From: Gammaproteobacteria bacterium
GTDB lineage: Bacteria; Pseudomonadota; Gammaproteobacteria; JALTLT01
Assembly: GCA_027001815.1 (NCBI GenBank)
Contig: JALTLT010000189.1
Span: 1 to 5,088, forward strand
DNA length: 5,088 nt
Direction: 5' to 3'
A program made the position numbers and the translations under genes. Below are positions 1 through 4,761 of the stretch, in pieces (position 1 is the first letter of the stretch; every line of letters starts with the position of its first letter). The notes below the pieces were generated by a model. That model worked only from the letters and a program-made list of their open reading frames with translations, did not search any database and was not told the DNA's origin.

Positions 1-238
1 GGCCCCGAGAGGCGGGAAGGCCCTCCCGGGGGCGTTGGCGGCAGGGATGCCGCCGACGAGCCCCCATGGATGGGTTTACGGCGTCCCCCGGGAGGGCCTT
101 CCCGCCTCTCGGGGCGGAGTGACCTTCAGCTTGAAGTCCGACAGGCTGCTGGCCTCATTGAAAACGTGAGGAAGCCGGAAATCGCATTTTCGGCTTCCGG
201 CGTTGAAAATGGCCAGGACGGCCTTTTTCAACATCCTG
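1..238 (+). repeat. Composite palindromic repeat, copy A
   Basis: This is a non-coding repeat that may extend left of the window. From left to right it has perfect 30-bp inverted arms (3-32 and 85-114) around a 52-nt loop, a 19-nt spacer (115-133), and a 105-nt module (134-238). The loop holds two nested hairpins: GGCGGCA/TGCCGCC at 37-54 and CCCAT/ATGGG at 63-74. The module holds a hairpin at 170-198 (GGAAGCCG arms) and one at 203-231. The module matches 1115-1219 in the same orientation with 4 differences in 105. The core plus spacer matches copy B in the opposite orientation, with a 50/52 match in the loop. No transposase is visible, so a MITE-like or REP/BIME-like intergenic element is the likeliest class. 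The family name is not known to me. Confidence 0.85.
203..231. terminator. A-run/GGCC/T-run hairpin in repeat copy A
   Basis: Arms TTGAAAATGGCC and GGCCTTTTTCAA flank a 5-nt AGGAC loop, with one T-T mismatch. A GC stem bounded by A and T runs can act as an intrinsic terminator in both directions. It lies 55 bp beyond the stop of the minus-strand Sel1 gene and could end that transcript. The GC part is only 4 bp, so efficiency is uncertain. Confidence 0.4.
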
Positions 239-285
239 GTAGTCCCGCTGCGCAGCGCAGCAGGCAATTCCCGCGTAGCGGAAGC

Positions 286-732
286 TCAGAACTCGTCCGG
301 ATCGAACCCCGCCTGCTGGTAGAATTCGCGCGCCTTCGCCTCGTCCTGCGGCACCCCGCGCCCCTCCATGTACATCTGGGCGAGGGTGGCCAGGGAACCG
401 GTCAGGCCCTGCTCGCCGGCGCGCTCGAACCACGCCGCCGCCTGCGCCTCGTCCTTCTCCACGCACTCCCCCTCCAGGTACATGAAGCCGAGGCCGTGCT
501 GGGCCAGCGCATGACCCGCCTCCGCCGCCGCCTTCATGAACTCGAACGCCTTCTGCTCATTGGCTACGATCCCCAGGCCGTTCTGGTACATGATGGCGAC
601 CCGGAACTGCGCCTCGGCGTTGCCCTCCTCGGCCAGCGGGCGGAGGAGGGGCATGGCGGTGTTGAAGTGCTTGGCCTCGAAAGCGGCGATACCGCTGTCG
701 AGATCGGGATTGAATTCCTGCGGCTGGTTCAT
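286..732 (-). CDS. Small Sel1-like repeat (TPR-type) protein
   Basis: The 148-aa product has no signal peptide or membrane segment, so it is probably cytoplasmic. Three Sel1-like repeats are visible at about residues 38-73, 74-109 and 110-145. Each has the AxxxLxxMYxxGxGVxxDxxxAxxWxxxAAExG pattern, for example LGFMYLEGECVEKDEAQAAA and LAQMYMEGRGVPQDEAKARE. A degenerate helical pair covers residues 8-37. Sel1 repeats form alpha-helical solenoids that scaffold protein contacts. No partner or reaction can be inferred. The ATG at 732 is chosen because the family-like sequence starts just after it. In-frame ATG at 780 and TTG at 789 would add 16-19 residues with no conserved look. None of the three has a strong ribosome binding site. 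The gene stands alone, flanked on both sides by copies of the same palindromic repeat. Confidence 0.85.
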   Translation of the reverse strand: MNQPQEFNPDLDSGIAAFEAKHFNTAMPLLRPLAEEGNAEAQFRVAIMYQNGLGIVANEQKAFEFMKAAAEAGHALAQHGLGFMYLEGECVEKDEAQAAAWFERAGEQGLTGSLATLAQMYMEGRGVPQDEAKAREFYQQAGFDPDEF

Positions 733-809
733 GGTCTGCGTCTCGGTCTCGATTGGTGGGGCATGGCCGCCCACGGCCATACCCGACAAGAATGATCAGG
801 ATTCTGCGG

Positions 810-838
810 AGTATACGTCACCGCCCGCCCGCTGGAAA
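810..838 (-). promoter_or_regulatory. Sigma70-like promoter for the Sel1 gene
   Basis: Read on the minus strand, TTTCCA (833-838, 4/6 to TTGACA) lies 17 bp before TATACT (810-815, 5/6 to TATAAT). Transcription would start near 803, giving a leader of about 70 nt to the ATG at 732, or 20-25 nt to the alternative start at 780. This is the best promoter match upstream of the gene. Confidence 0.45.
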
Positions 839-871
839 GCCCGCAGTGCGACCCGGTACGGGTTTATGCTT

Positions 872-877
872 TATACT
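872..877 (+). promoter_or_regulatory. Possible rightward -10 element TATACT
   Basis: A near-consensus -10 hexamer sits in a short AT-rich patch within GC-rich sequence, just before repeat copy B. No convincing -35 exists 16-18 bp upstream. Just before it is a small hairpin, ACCCG-GTA-CGGGT (851-863). It would fire away from the Sel1 promoter, through the repeat and towards the DAHP synthase gene. Confidence 0.25.
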
Positions 878-895
878 AGCCCGCTCAACAAGCTG

Positions 896-913
896 CGGTG
901 CATGGATGCACCG
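896..913. repeat. Short hairpin at the left edge of repeat copy B
   Basis: CGGTGCAT and ATGCACCG are perfect 8-bp arms separated by GG. The hairpin abuts the truncated left module of copy B. Its ATGGAT centre resembles the CCCATGGATGGG hairpin inside the core of copy A, so it may belong to the same repeat family or be a debris end. Confidence 0.5.
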
Positions 914-916
914 CCG

Positions 917-1219
917 TTTTCGATGAGGCCAGCAGCCTGTCGGACTTCAAGCTGAAGGTCACTCCGCCCCGAGAGGCGGGAAGGCCCTCCCGGGGGACGC
1001 CGTGAACCCATCCCTGGGGGCTCGTCGGCGGCATCCCTGCCGCCAACGCCCCCGGGAGGGCCTTCCCGCCTCTCGGGGTCCCGGCCGAAAGCACCAGAAC
1101 CTGACCCTCTGTCAAAGTCCGACAGGCTGCTGGCCTCATCGAAAATGTGAGGAAGCCGGAAATCGCATTTTCGGCTTCCGGCATTGAAAAAGGCCAGGAC
1201 GGCCTTTTTCAACATCCTG
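917..1219. repeat. Composite palindromic repeat, copy B (core inverted)
   Basis: The order is a truncated module in minus orientation (917-947), a 19-nt spacer (948-966), perfect 30-bp core arms (967-996 and 1049-1078) around a 52-nt loop, a different 36-nt spacer (1079-1114), and a full module in plus orientation (1115-1219). The two modules form a perfect 31-bp outer inverted repeat (917-947 with 1115-1145). The spacer and core from 948 to 1078 are the reverse complement of copy A, while the right-hand module is in the same orientation as in copy A. The module carries the hairpin 1151-1179 and the A/T-bounded hairpin 1184-1212. The region between the Sel1 promoter and the aroG leader is otherwise empty of genes. 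Confidence 0.85.
1184..1212. terminator. A-run/GGCC/T-run hairpin in repeat copy B
   Basis: Perfect 12-bp arms TTGAAAAAGGCC and GGCCTTTTTCAA flank an AGGAC loop. This is the intact version of the mismatched hairpin in copy A. It has the form of a bidirectional intrinsic terminator. If active, it would stop rightward transcription from any promoter left of it and isolate the DAHP synthase gene, requiring a promoter between about 1213 and 1428. Confidence 0.4.
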
Positions 1220-1228
1220 TTAAGAAAT

Positions 1229-1268
1229 CCCCGTCGCCCCTCCAGGAGAGAACAGAGGGGCGACGGGG
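1229..1268 (+). promoter_or_regulatory. Long 14-bp hairpin in the aroG upstream region
   Basis: CCCCGTCGCCCCTC (1229-1242) and GAGGGGCGACGGGG (1255-1268) are perfectly complementary around a 12-nt purine-rich loop that contains AGGAGAG. No T run follows on the plus strand, so it is not a classical terminator there. On the minus strand only a weak ATTTCTT follows. It might be leader structure for the downstream gene. No function can be assigned. Confidence 0.5.
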
Positions 1269-1296
1269 GAGCGGCGGGGCCGGGGAGAAGGTCGCC

Positions 1297-1350
1297 ATGG
1301 GGCGATACGGACCCCGCTCGACCATTCTCGAACCTCGGCAACCTTCTTGA
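1297..1350 (+). CDS. Possible 17-codon leader ORF before aroG
   Basis: An ATG at 1297 sits after a purine-rich GGGGAGAAGG ribosome-binding stretch (1282-1291) at good spacing. It encodes MGRYGPRSTILEPRQPS and stops at 1348-1350, 7 nt before a run of six T (1358-1363). Position and length fit a leader peptide. However, it has only one Tyr and no Phe or Trp, so it lacks the codon run expected for attenuation by an aromatic amino acid. It could be a chance ORF. Confidence 0.25.
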   Translation: MGRYGPRSTILEPRQPS

Positions 1351-1398
1351 ACAGTCGTTTTTTCATGGGGTTGCGGAAATTTTCCATTGTCTGACTTC

Positions 1399-1428
1399 AG
1401 GAGTGCCGGCGGAACCGGCAAGCGCCTC
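1399..1428 (+). promoter_or_regulatory. Shine-Dalgarno separated from aroG ATG by a hairpin
   Basis: AGGAG (1399-1403) is 25 nt from the ATG, too far for a normal site. The intervening TGCCGG (1404-1409) and CCGGCA (1415-1420) pair perfectly around CGGAA. Folding this hairpin leaves AGGAG only 8 nt from the ATG. No other Shine-Dalgarno sequence lies in the usual window. Confidence 0.4.
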
Positions 1429-2520
1429 ATGACCAGTGCCGAACAGCTCAACAACGTCAACGTCATCTCCCAGGAGCTGCTGCCGACCCCGCGGGTGATC
1501 AAGAAGCGGTTTCCCATCACCGAGCGGGGCATCGAGACGGTGACCCGCGGCCGCCAGGCGATCCGCGACATCATGCAGCGCCGCGACCACCGCCTCTTCA
1601 TTGTGGTCGGCCCCTGTTCCATCCACGACGTGGACGCCGCCCTCGAATACGCCGACCGCCTCAAGTCGCTCTCCGCCAGGGTGGAGGAGACCCTGCTGCT
1701 GGTGATGCGGGTCTATTTCGAGAAGCCGCGCACCACCACCGGCTGGAAGGGGCTGATCAACGACCCCCTGATGGACGACTCCTTCCACATCGAAAAGGGG
1801 CTGGGGATGGCGCGCAAGCTGCTGGTGGACCTGGCCGACATGGGGCTGCCCACCGCCACCGAGGCGCTTGACCCGATCACCCCCCAGTACCTCTCCGAGC
1901 TGATCTCCTGGTCCGCCATCGGCGCCCGCACCACCGAGTCCCAGACCCATCGCGAGATGGCCAGCGGCCTCTCCACCCCGGTCGGCTTCAAGAACGGTAC
2001 CGACGGTAGCCTCGACGTGGCCATCAACGCCCTCCACTCGGTCTCCCGCCCGCACCACTTCCTGGGCATCAACCAGGATGGCCAGTGCGCCGTCATCCAC
2101 ACCCGGGGCAACACCTGCGGCCACGTGGTGCTGCGCGGCGGGGGCGGGCAGCCCAACTACGACTCGGTGCACATCGCCCTGTGCGAAGAACAGCTCCGCG
2201 CGGCGGGCCTGCCCTGCAACATCATGGTCGACTGCAGCCACGGCAACTCCCTGAAGAACCACAAGCTGCAGGCCCTGGTGCTGGAGAACTGCACCAACCA
2301 GATCGTCGAGGGCAACCGCTCCATCGTCGGCGTCATGCTGGAAAGCAACCTGCACGAGGGCAACCAGCCCGTCCCGCCGCCGGAACGGCTCGCCGAACTC
2401 AAGTACGGCGTCTCCGTCACCGACGCCTGTATCGGCTGGGACGAGACCGAGGAGATCCTGCTGGAGACCCACGAACGGCTGCGGGAGGTACTGCCGGCGA
2501 GGCTTGCTGCAAGCGATTGA
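1429..2520 (+). CDS. aroG: Class I (AroFGH-type) 3-deoxy-7-phosphoheptulonate synthase
   Basis: This enzyme condenses phosphoenolpyruvate and erythrose 4-phosphate into DAHP, the first step of the shikimate pathway to Phe, Tyr, Trp and chorismate, in the cytoplasm. The 363-aa product is close to the 350 aa of E. coli AroG and collinear with it. Visible signatures are GPCSIHD (61-67), MRVYFEKPRTTTGWKGL (93-109), GARTTESQTHR (165-175) and GFKNGTDG (186-193). The four metal ligands known from E. coli AroG are conserved as Cys63, His271 (in DCSHGNS), Glu305 and Asp332 (in TDACIGW). The ATG at 1429 is preferred. An in-frame TTG at 1387 would add 14 residues with no family match. The isozyme (Phe-, Tyr- or Trp-sensitive) cannot be read from sequence alone, so the symbol denotes the family. 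No TyrR or TrpR box was recognised upstream. Confidence 0.97.
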   Translation: MTSAEQLNNVNVISQELLPTPRVIKKRFPITERGIETVTRGRQAIRDIMQRRDHRLFIVVGPCSIHDVDAALEYADRLKSLSARVEETLLLVMRVYFEKPRTTTGWKGLINDPLMDDSFHIEKGLGMARKLLVDLADMGLPTATEALDPITPQYLSELISWSAIGARTTESQTHREMASGLSTPVGFKNGTDGSLDVAINALHSVSRPHHFLGINQDGQCAVIHTRGNTCGHVVLRGGGGQPNYDSVHIALCEEQLRAAGLPCNIMVDCSHGNSLKNHKLQALVLENCTNQIVEGNRSIVGVMLESNLHEGNQPVPPPERLAELKYGVSVTDACIGWDETEEILLETHERLREVLPARLAASD

Positions 2521-2569
2521 CCGGGAGGGGGACAACGGCCTCACCGGCCTGTCCGTCGTCCCCACCCGG
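2521..2569 (+). terminator. Stem-loop directly after aroG
   Basis: The hairpin begins at the base after the stop codon. CCGGGAGGGGGAC on the left pairs imperfectly with GTCGTCCCCACCCGG on the right, with a GGCC-TCACC-GGCC inner stem. It is very GC-rich but has no T run after it. It is more likely a 3' end stabiliser or a Rho-assisted terminator than a canonical intrinsic one. Confidence 0.45.
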
Positions 2570-2609
2570 CAAGAGTTGCATGCCCTGGATCCGCGCCATC
2601 GCGAGGCAT

Positions 2610-2652
2610 CCACGGTCGGGACTCCGTGGCCGGAGATGGCGCCATCACCGGC
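2610..2652. repeat. Two adjoining palindromes between convergent genes
   Basis: The first is CCACGG (2610-2615) with CCGTGG (2624-2629) around an 8-nt loop. The second is the perfect 12-mer GATGGCGCCATC (2635-2646), extended by GCCGG (2629-2633) and CCGGC (2648-2652) across an A-A mismatch. The intergenic stretch 2521-2796 holds no credible gene. These palindromes and the AT-rich tail from about 2729 are all I see after the aroG stem-loop. Confidence 0.5.
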
Positions 2653-2755
2653 TCCCGGCTCCAGCCGCTCGGCCCGGACGATGAGCCTATGGTCGAAGGG
2701 GCCCCCGCGCACGCCTCCCTGGAAGAGAATACAGAATCAACTTGTATTTCATTAA

Positions 2756-2766
2756 GTTACGCATAA
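2756..2766 (+). repeat. Direct repeat, left of the HEPN gene (GTTACGCATAA)
   Basis: This lies in an AT-rich block (about 2729-2790) that contrasts with the GC-rich neighbours. The same 11 bases recur at 3794-3807 on the other side of the HEPN-domain gene, with TAC inserted in the middle. Confidence 0.4.
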
Positions 2767-2796
2767 AACATGAGGTGATTTTGAGGAAAAGGGGGG

Positions 2797-3702
2797 TCAG
2801 CCGGGTCTGCGCAGCCTGATCCGGTCGGGAGCCTCGAAATGGACCTCGACCCTCTCCGAGAGCCGGAAGTTCTGCTGGAACCAGTCCCTCAAGGCAGCAC
2901 GACCGAAGATGCGCGGCGCACCGGTACCGGGGTTGGCCTTGCGGCTGCTGTGGCCTCTGATGGACCGGTCTCCGTCGCCCAGGATCAGCGTGATCTCGCC
3001 ATCCCGGGTCTGGACGTAGCGTTCGTAATCGACGCTCACGTTGAAAAACCCCTTTGTGTAGTAGGTCTTTCCCAGTTCTAGGAGGAATACCGGCCGGCCG
3101 GACGACGGCCTGGGTGACGCGGGGGTGGGCCGGCGTGTGTCACCGGTCTGTTCCTCTGGCCTGGCCGTCGCGGTGGGTCGCGGTGGCCGGGCGGGTTCCG
3201 GCTGGGGCGGTGCGTCTCCGGCCAGTCCCGCCACCAGCACCCGGCGCTTGATCTGTCCGATGTCGGCGGCACGCTCGTCGTCGTCCAGCGCCTGTACCAG
3301 TCTCTGCAGGGTGTCGAGATCGCGGTAGATATCCTCGGCATCCCGCGATTCGCTGCCCAGATGGGCCCACCGGTTGCGCAGGGCCTGGGCCTCCTTGACG
3401 TAGTTGCGTACCTCCCTTGGCCATCGTTGGGCGTGACTCAGATCGTTCCAGTTCTGATCCAGGATCCTCAGCAGAGCGGCCATGTCGAGCCCGGTCAGAG
3501 AAGAGATCCGCCGGCGCTGCACGTTGTCGACCTGCTGCGGTGTGAGGCGGTTCAACACGCGGCTGCGCCACCAGTCGCCGGAGTCCAGTGCCGGCAGCGC
3601 CTTTTCGAGAAAGGCGCAGAGCGACTGGGTACTCTCACGAAGTACGAGCAGGATCTCGTGATCCGTAACTCGCTGGCCATCGAGGCGGGAGGCGTTGGAC
3701 AT
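2797..3702 (-). CDS. Swt1-like HEPN domain protein with unrecognised C-terminal domain
   Basis: The 301-aa product has three parts. Residues about 12-142 resemble the Swt1-type HEPN fold: a WW pair, LTGLDMAALLRILDQNWNDL, then RNRWAH (109-114), which fits the Rx4-6H motif of HEPN ribonucleases, followed by DIYRDLDTLQRLVQAL-like helices. Residues about 162-202 are a Pro/Arg/Thr-rich linker. Residues about 203-301 form a separate domain with LELGKTYYTKGFFNVSVDYE, a Gly/Asp turn, RIFGRAALRDWFQQNF and a closing beta-like stretch. I cannot name that domain; small beta-barrel nucleic-acid binding is a guess. HEPN domains of this type are known in RNases, toxins and phage-defence proteins, so RNA cleavage or sensing is inferred. 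No membrane segment is present. The ATG at 3702 is chosen because domain-like sequence starts there. A GTG at 3780 adds 26 low-complexity residues but has a better ribosome site (GGGGAG, 5 nt away), so it remains possible. The gene is not in an operon. Confidence 0.8.
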   Translation of the reverse strand: MSNASRLDGQRVTDHEILLVLRESTQSLCAFLEKALPALDSGDWWRSRVLNRLTPQQVDNVQRRRISSLTGLDMAALLRILDQNWNDLSHAQRWPREVRNYVKEAQALRNRWAHLGSESRDAEDIYRDLDTLQRLVQALDDDERAADIGQIKRRVLVAGLAGDAPPQPEPARPPRPTATARPEEQTGDTRRPTPASPRPSSGRPVFLLELGKTYYTKGFFNVSVDYERYVQTRDGEITLILGDGDRSIRGHSSRKANPGTGAPRIFGRAALRDWFQQNFRLSERVEVHFEAPDRIRLRRPG

Positions 3703-3793
3703 TTTCCGGGCGCTCGTGTTCACGAAAGGGGCTGTTCCGGTTTTCCCCGATTGTACCGCATTCGGGCCACGAGGCCGCACCCCGGCTCCCCGC

Positions 3794-3807
3794 GTTACTA
3801 CGCATAA
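3794..3807 (+). repeat. Direct repeat, right of the HEPN gene (GTTACTACGCATAA)
   Basis: This is the partner of 2756-2766, in the same orientation. It differs only by a 3-base TAC insertion that duplicates the adjacent TAC. It overlaps the promoter zone of the HEPN gene. Confidence 0.4.
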
Positions 3808-3840
3808 TGTATATTATGTTAAATACCGTCCATCTTTCAC
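3803..3840 (-). promoter_or_regulatory. AT-rich promoter/operator zone of the HEPN gene
   Basis: On the minus strand, GTGAAA (3835-3840, 4/6 to TTGACA) stands 16 bp before CATAAT (3813-3818, 5/6 to TATAAT). An alternative pair is TGGACG-17-CATTAT. The -10 is one arm of an inverted repeat, CATAAT-GTAT-ATTATG (3803-3818), which could be an operator for autoregulation. Transcription would start near 3806 or 3795, depending on the pair. The later start would suit the GTG at 3780. Confidence 0.4.
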
Positions 3841-3861
3841 TCCCCATTGGGCCGACGACGG

Positions 3862-3870
3862 TGCTACTAT
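3862..3870 (+). promoter_or_regulatory. Extended -10 promoter (TGCTACTAT) for mtfA
   Basis: TG-C-TACTAT fits the TGnTAnnnT extended -10 pattern. There is no good -35. The predicted transcription start (about 3876-3878) is only about 5 nt before the ATG at 3882, where no Shine-Dalgarno sequence is present. Confidence 0.4.
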
Positions 3871-3881
3871 CGGGTCCGACC

Positions 3882-4754
3882 ATGGCGATTCCTCTCCCCT
3901 CCCTTCTTCCCCGTCATCTGCGTCACCACTGGTGGCTGCGCCGCGACGCGATTCCCTGGCCGCTGTGGCGGGAGCTTCGGGAGGCGGTTCCGCTGATCGG
4001 CCGGCTCGACGAGAGGCGTTCCGCCGAATTGCGCGCACTCACGACCCTGTTTCTGCACGAGAAACGGTTCAGCGGCGCCCATGGATTCGAGGTGACCGAC
4101 GAGATGAGGCTGGTGGTGGCCAGCCAGGCCTGTCTGCTGATTCTGGCCGTCGAATCCGGTCCGCCGGTGCGGCGGCTACGCTGGTTCGACGGCTGGGTGG
4201 AGATCATTCTCTACCCGGACAGTTTCGTCACCCGGCACGAGGAACGGGACGATCACGGACTGGTGCACACCGGCTCCCGGATCCTCAGCGGTGAGGCGTG
4301 GCTCAACGGTCCCGTGCTCCTCTCCTGGGCCGAGGCGATGCCCGGAAGGCAGCCTTACGGCGAAGGCACCAACGTGATCCTGCACGAGTTTGCGCACAAA
4401 CTGGACATGCAGAACGGGGTGGCCAACGGGATGCCCCCCCTCCCATCCCGCATGGACCGGAGTCGCTGGAGTGCCGCGTTCAACGCAGCCTACGCCGACT
4501 TCCGGAGACGCCTCGAAAGCGGCGATCCGCTTCCCCTCGACCCCTATGCGGGCGAGAGTCCCGCGGAGTTCTTCGCCGTCTGCACGGAGTGTTTCTTCGA
4601 GGCCCCCGCGCTGCTGTGTGAATCATACCTGGAGATTTATCACCAACTGGGACTATTCTTTGGGCAACGGAGGGAGTGCACTCCCGTGGTGGAAAATACT
4701 CGTGTCCAACAGGAGGGAGGGGCGAGACCACGCAACCAAGAGATGTGGATGTAG
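3882..4754 (+). CDS. mtfA: MtfA family zinc-dependent peptidase (M90)
   Basis: This is a cytoplasmic zinc metallopeptidase. In E. coli, MtfA has aminopeptidase activity and binds the glucose repressor Mlc, affecting ptsG; whether that role holds here is unknown. The 290-aa product aligns along its length with the 265-aa E. coli protein: LPxL-type N-terminus, GFEVTDEMRLVVASQACLLI (68-87), WFDGWVEIILYPDSF (101-115), GPVLLSW (143-149) and the catalytic HEFAHKLD (168-175). Zinc ligands are His168, His172 and, by alignment, Glu229 in SPAEFFAV. The ATG at 3882 is chosen because upstream codons (possible from 3807) overlap the promoter and show no similarity. The last 28 or so residues after FFGQ diverge from the usual QDP ending and are Arg/Glu/Gln-rich. 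I found no other frame that restores the family tail. It is followed at 7 nt by the next gene, so the two are probably co-transcribed. Confidence 0.94.
   Translation: MAIPLPSLLPRHLRHHWWLRRDAIPWPLWRELREAVPLIGRLDERRSAELRALTTLFLHEKRFSGAHGFEVTDEMRLVVASQACLLILAVESGPPVRRLRWFDGWVEIILYPDSFVTRHEERDDHGLVHTGSRILSGEAWLNGPVLLSWAEAMPGRQPYGEGTNVILHEFAHKLDMQNGVANGMPPLPSRMDRSRWSAAFNAAYADFRRRLESGDPLPLDPYAGESPAEFFAVCTECFFEAPALLCESYLEIYHQLGLFFGQRRECTPVVENTRVQQEGGARPRNQEMWM
4672..4685. repeat. Perfect 14-bp palindrome near the 3' end of mtfA
   Basis: GGGAGTGCACTCCC is a perfect palindrome inside mtfA. It sits exactly where the protein departs from the family pattern and 77 bp before the next gene. It could be an operator for that helix-turn-helix gene or a chance GC-rich palindrome. 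Confidence 0.45.
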
Positions 4755-4761
4755 ACGGGCA

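Noticed and set aside
76..267. Minus-strand 63-aa frame inside repeat copy A, with a similar peptide (MLKKAVLA-FNAGSRKCDF) encoded in copy B
   Set aside because: The shared peptide follows from DNA repeat identity. Three of the four base differences in the shared module change amino acids, the frame runs straight through hairpin arms, and the two copies diverge outside the module. There is no sign of coding constraint.
70..795. 241-aa plus-strand frame over the Sel1 gene
   Set aside because: The minus strand encodes clear Sel1 repeats; the plus frame starts in the repeat and is Leu/Arg-rich shadow sequence.
871..1341. 156-aa minus-strand frame across repeat copy B
   Set aside because: It is composed of repeat arms and GC-rich filler with no domain and no ribosome site; it is a by-product of the palindrome.
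1363..2712. 449-aa minus-strand frame opposite aroG
   Set aside because: It lies antisense to a DAHP synthase with all motifs intact. Its composition (Gly/Val/Asp/His-rich, low complexity) is typical of an antisense shadow in GC-rich DNA.
2504..2755. 83-aa plus-strand frame after aroG
   Set aside because: It starts inside aroG out of frame, runs through the post-gene stem-loop and palindromes, and has no recognisable domain or ribosome site.
3819..3825. GTTAAAT matching the integron core-site pattern GTTRRRY near the HEPN gene
   Set aside because: No paired RYYYAAC site, attC-like folding or integrase gene is visible; a 7-base degenerate match is expected by chance.
4640..4754. Possible frameshift in mtfA causing the odd C-terminus
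   Set aside because: Translating the other two frames after FFGQ did not give a QDP-like family tail, so a simple indel is not supported; kept as a divergent tail instead.
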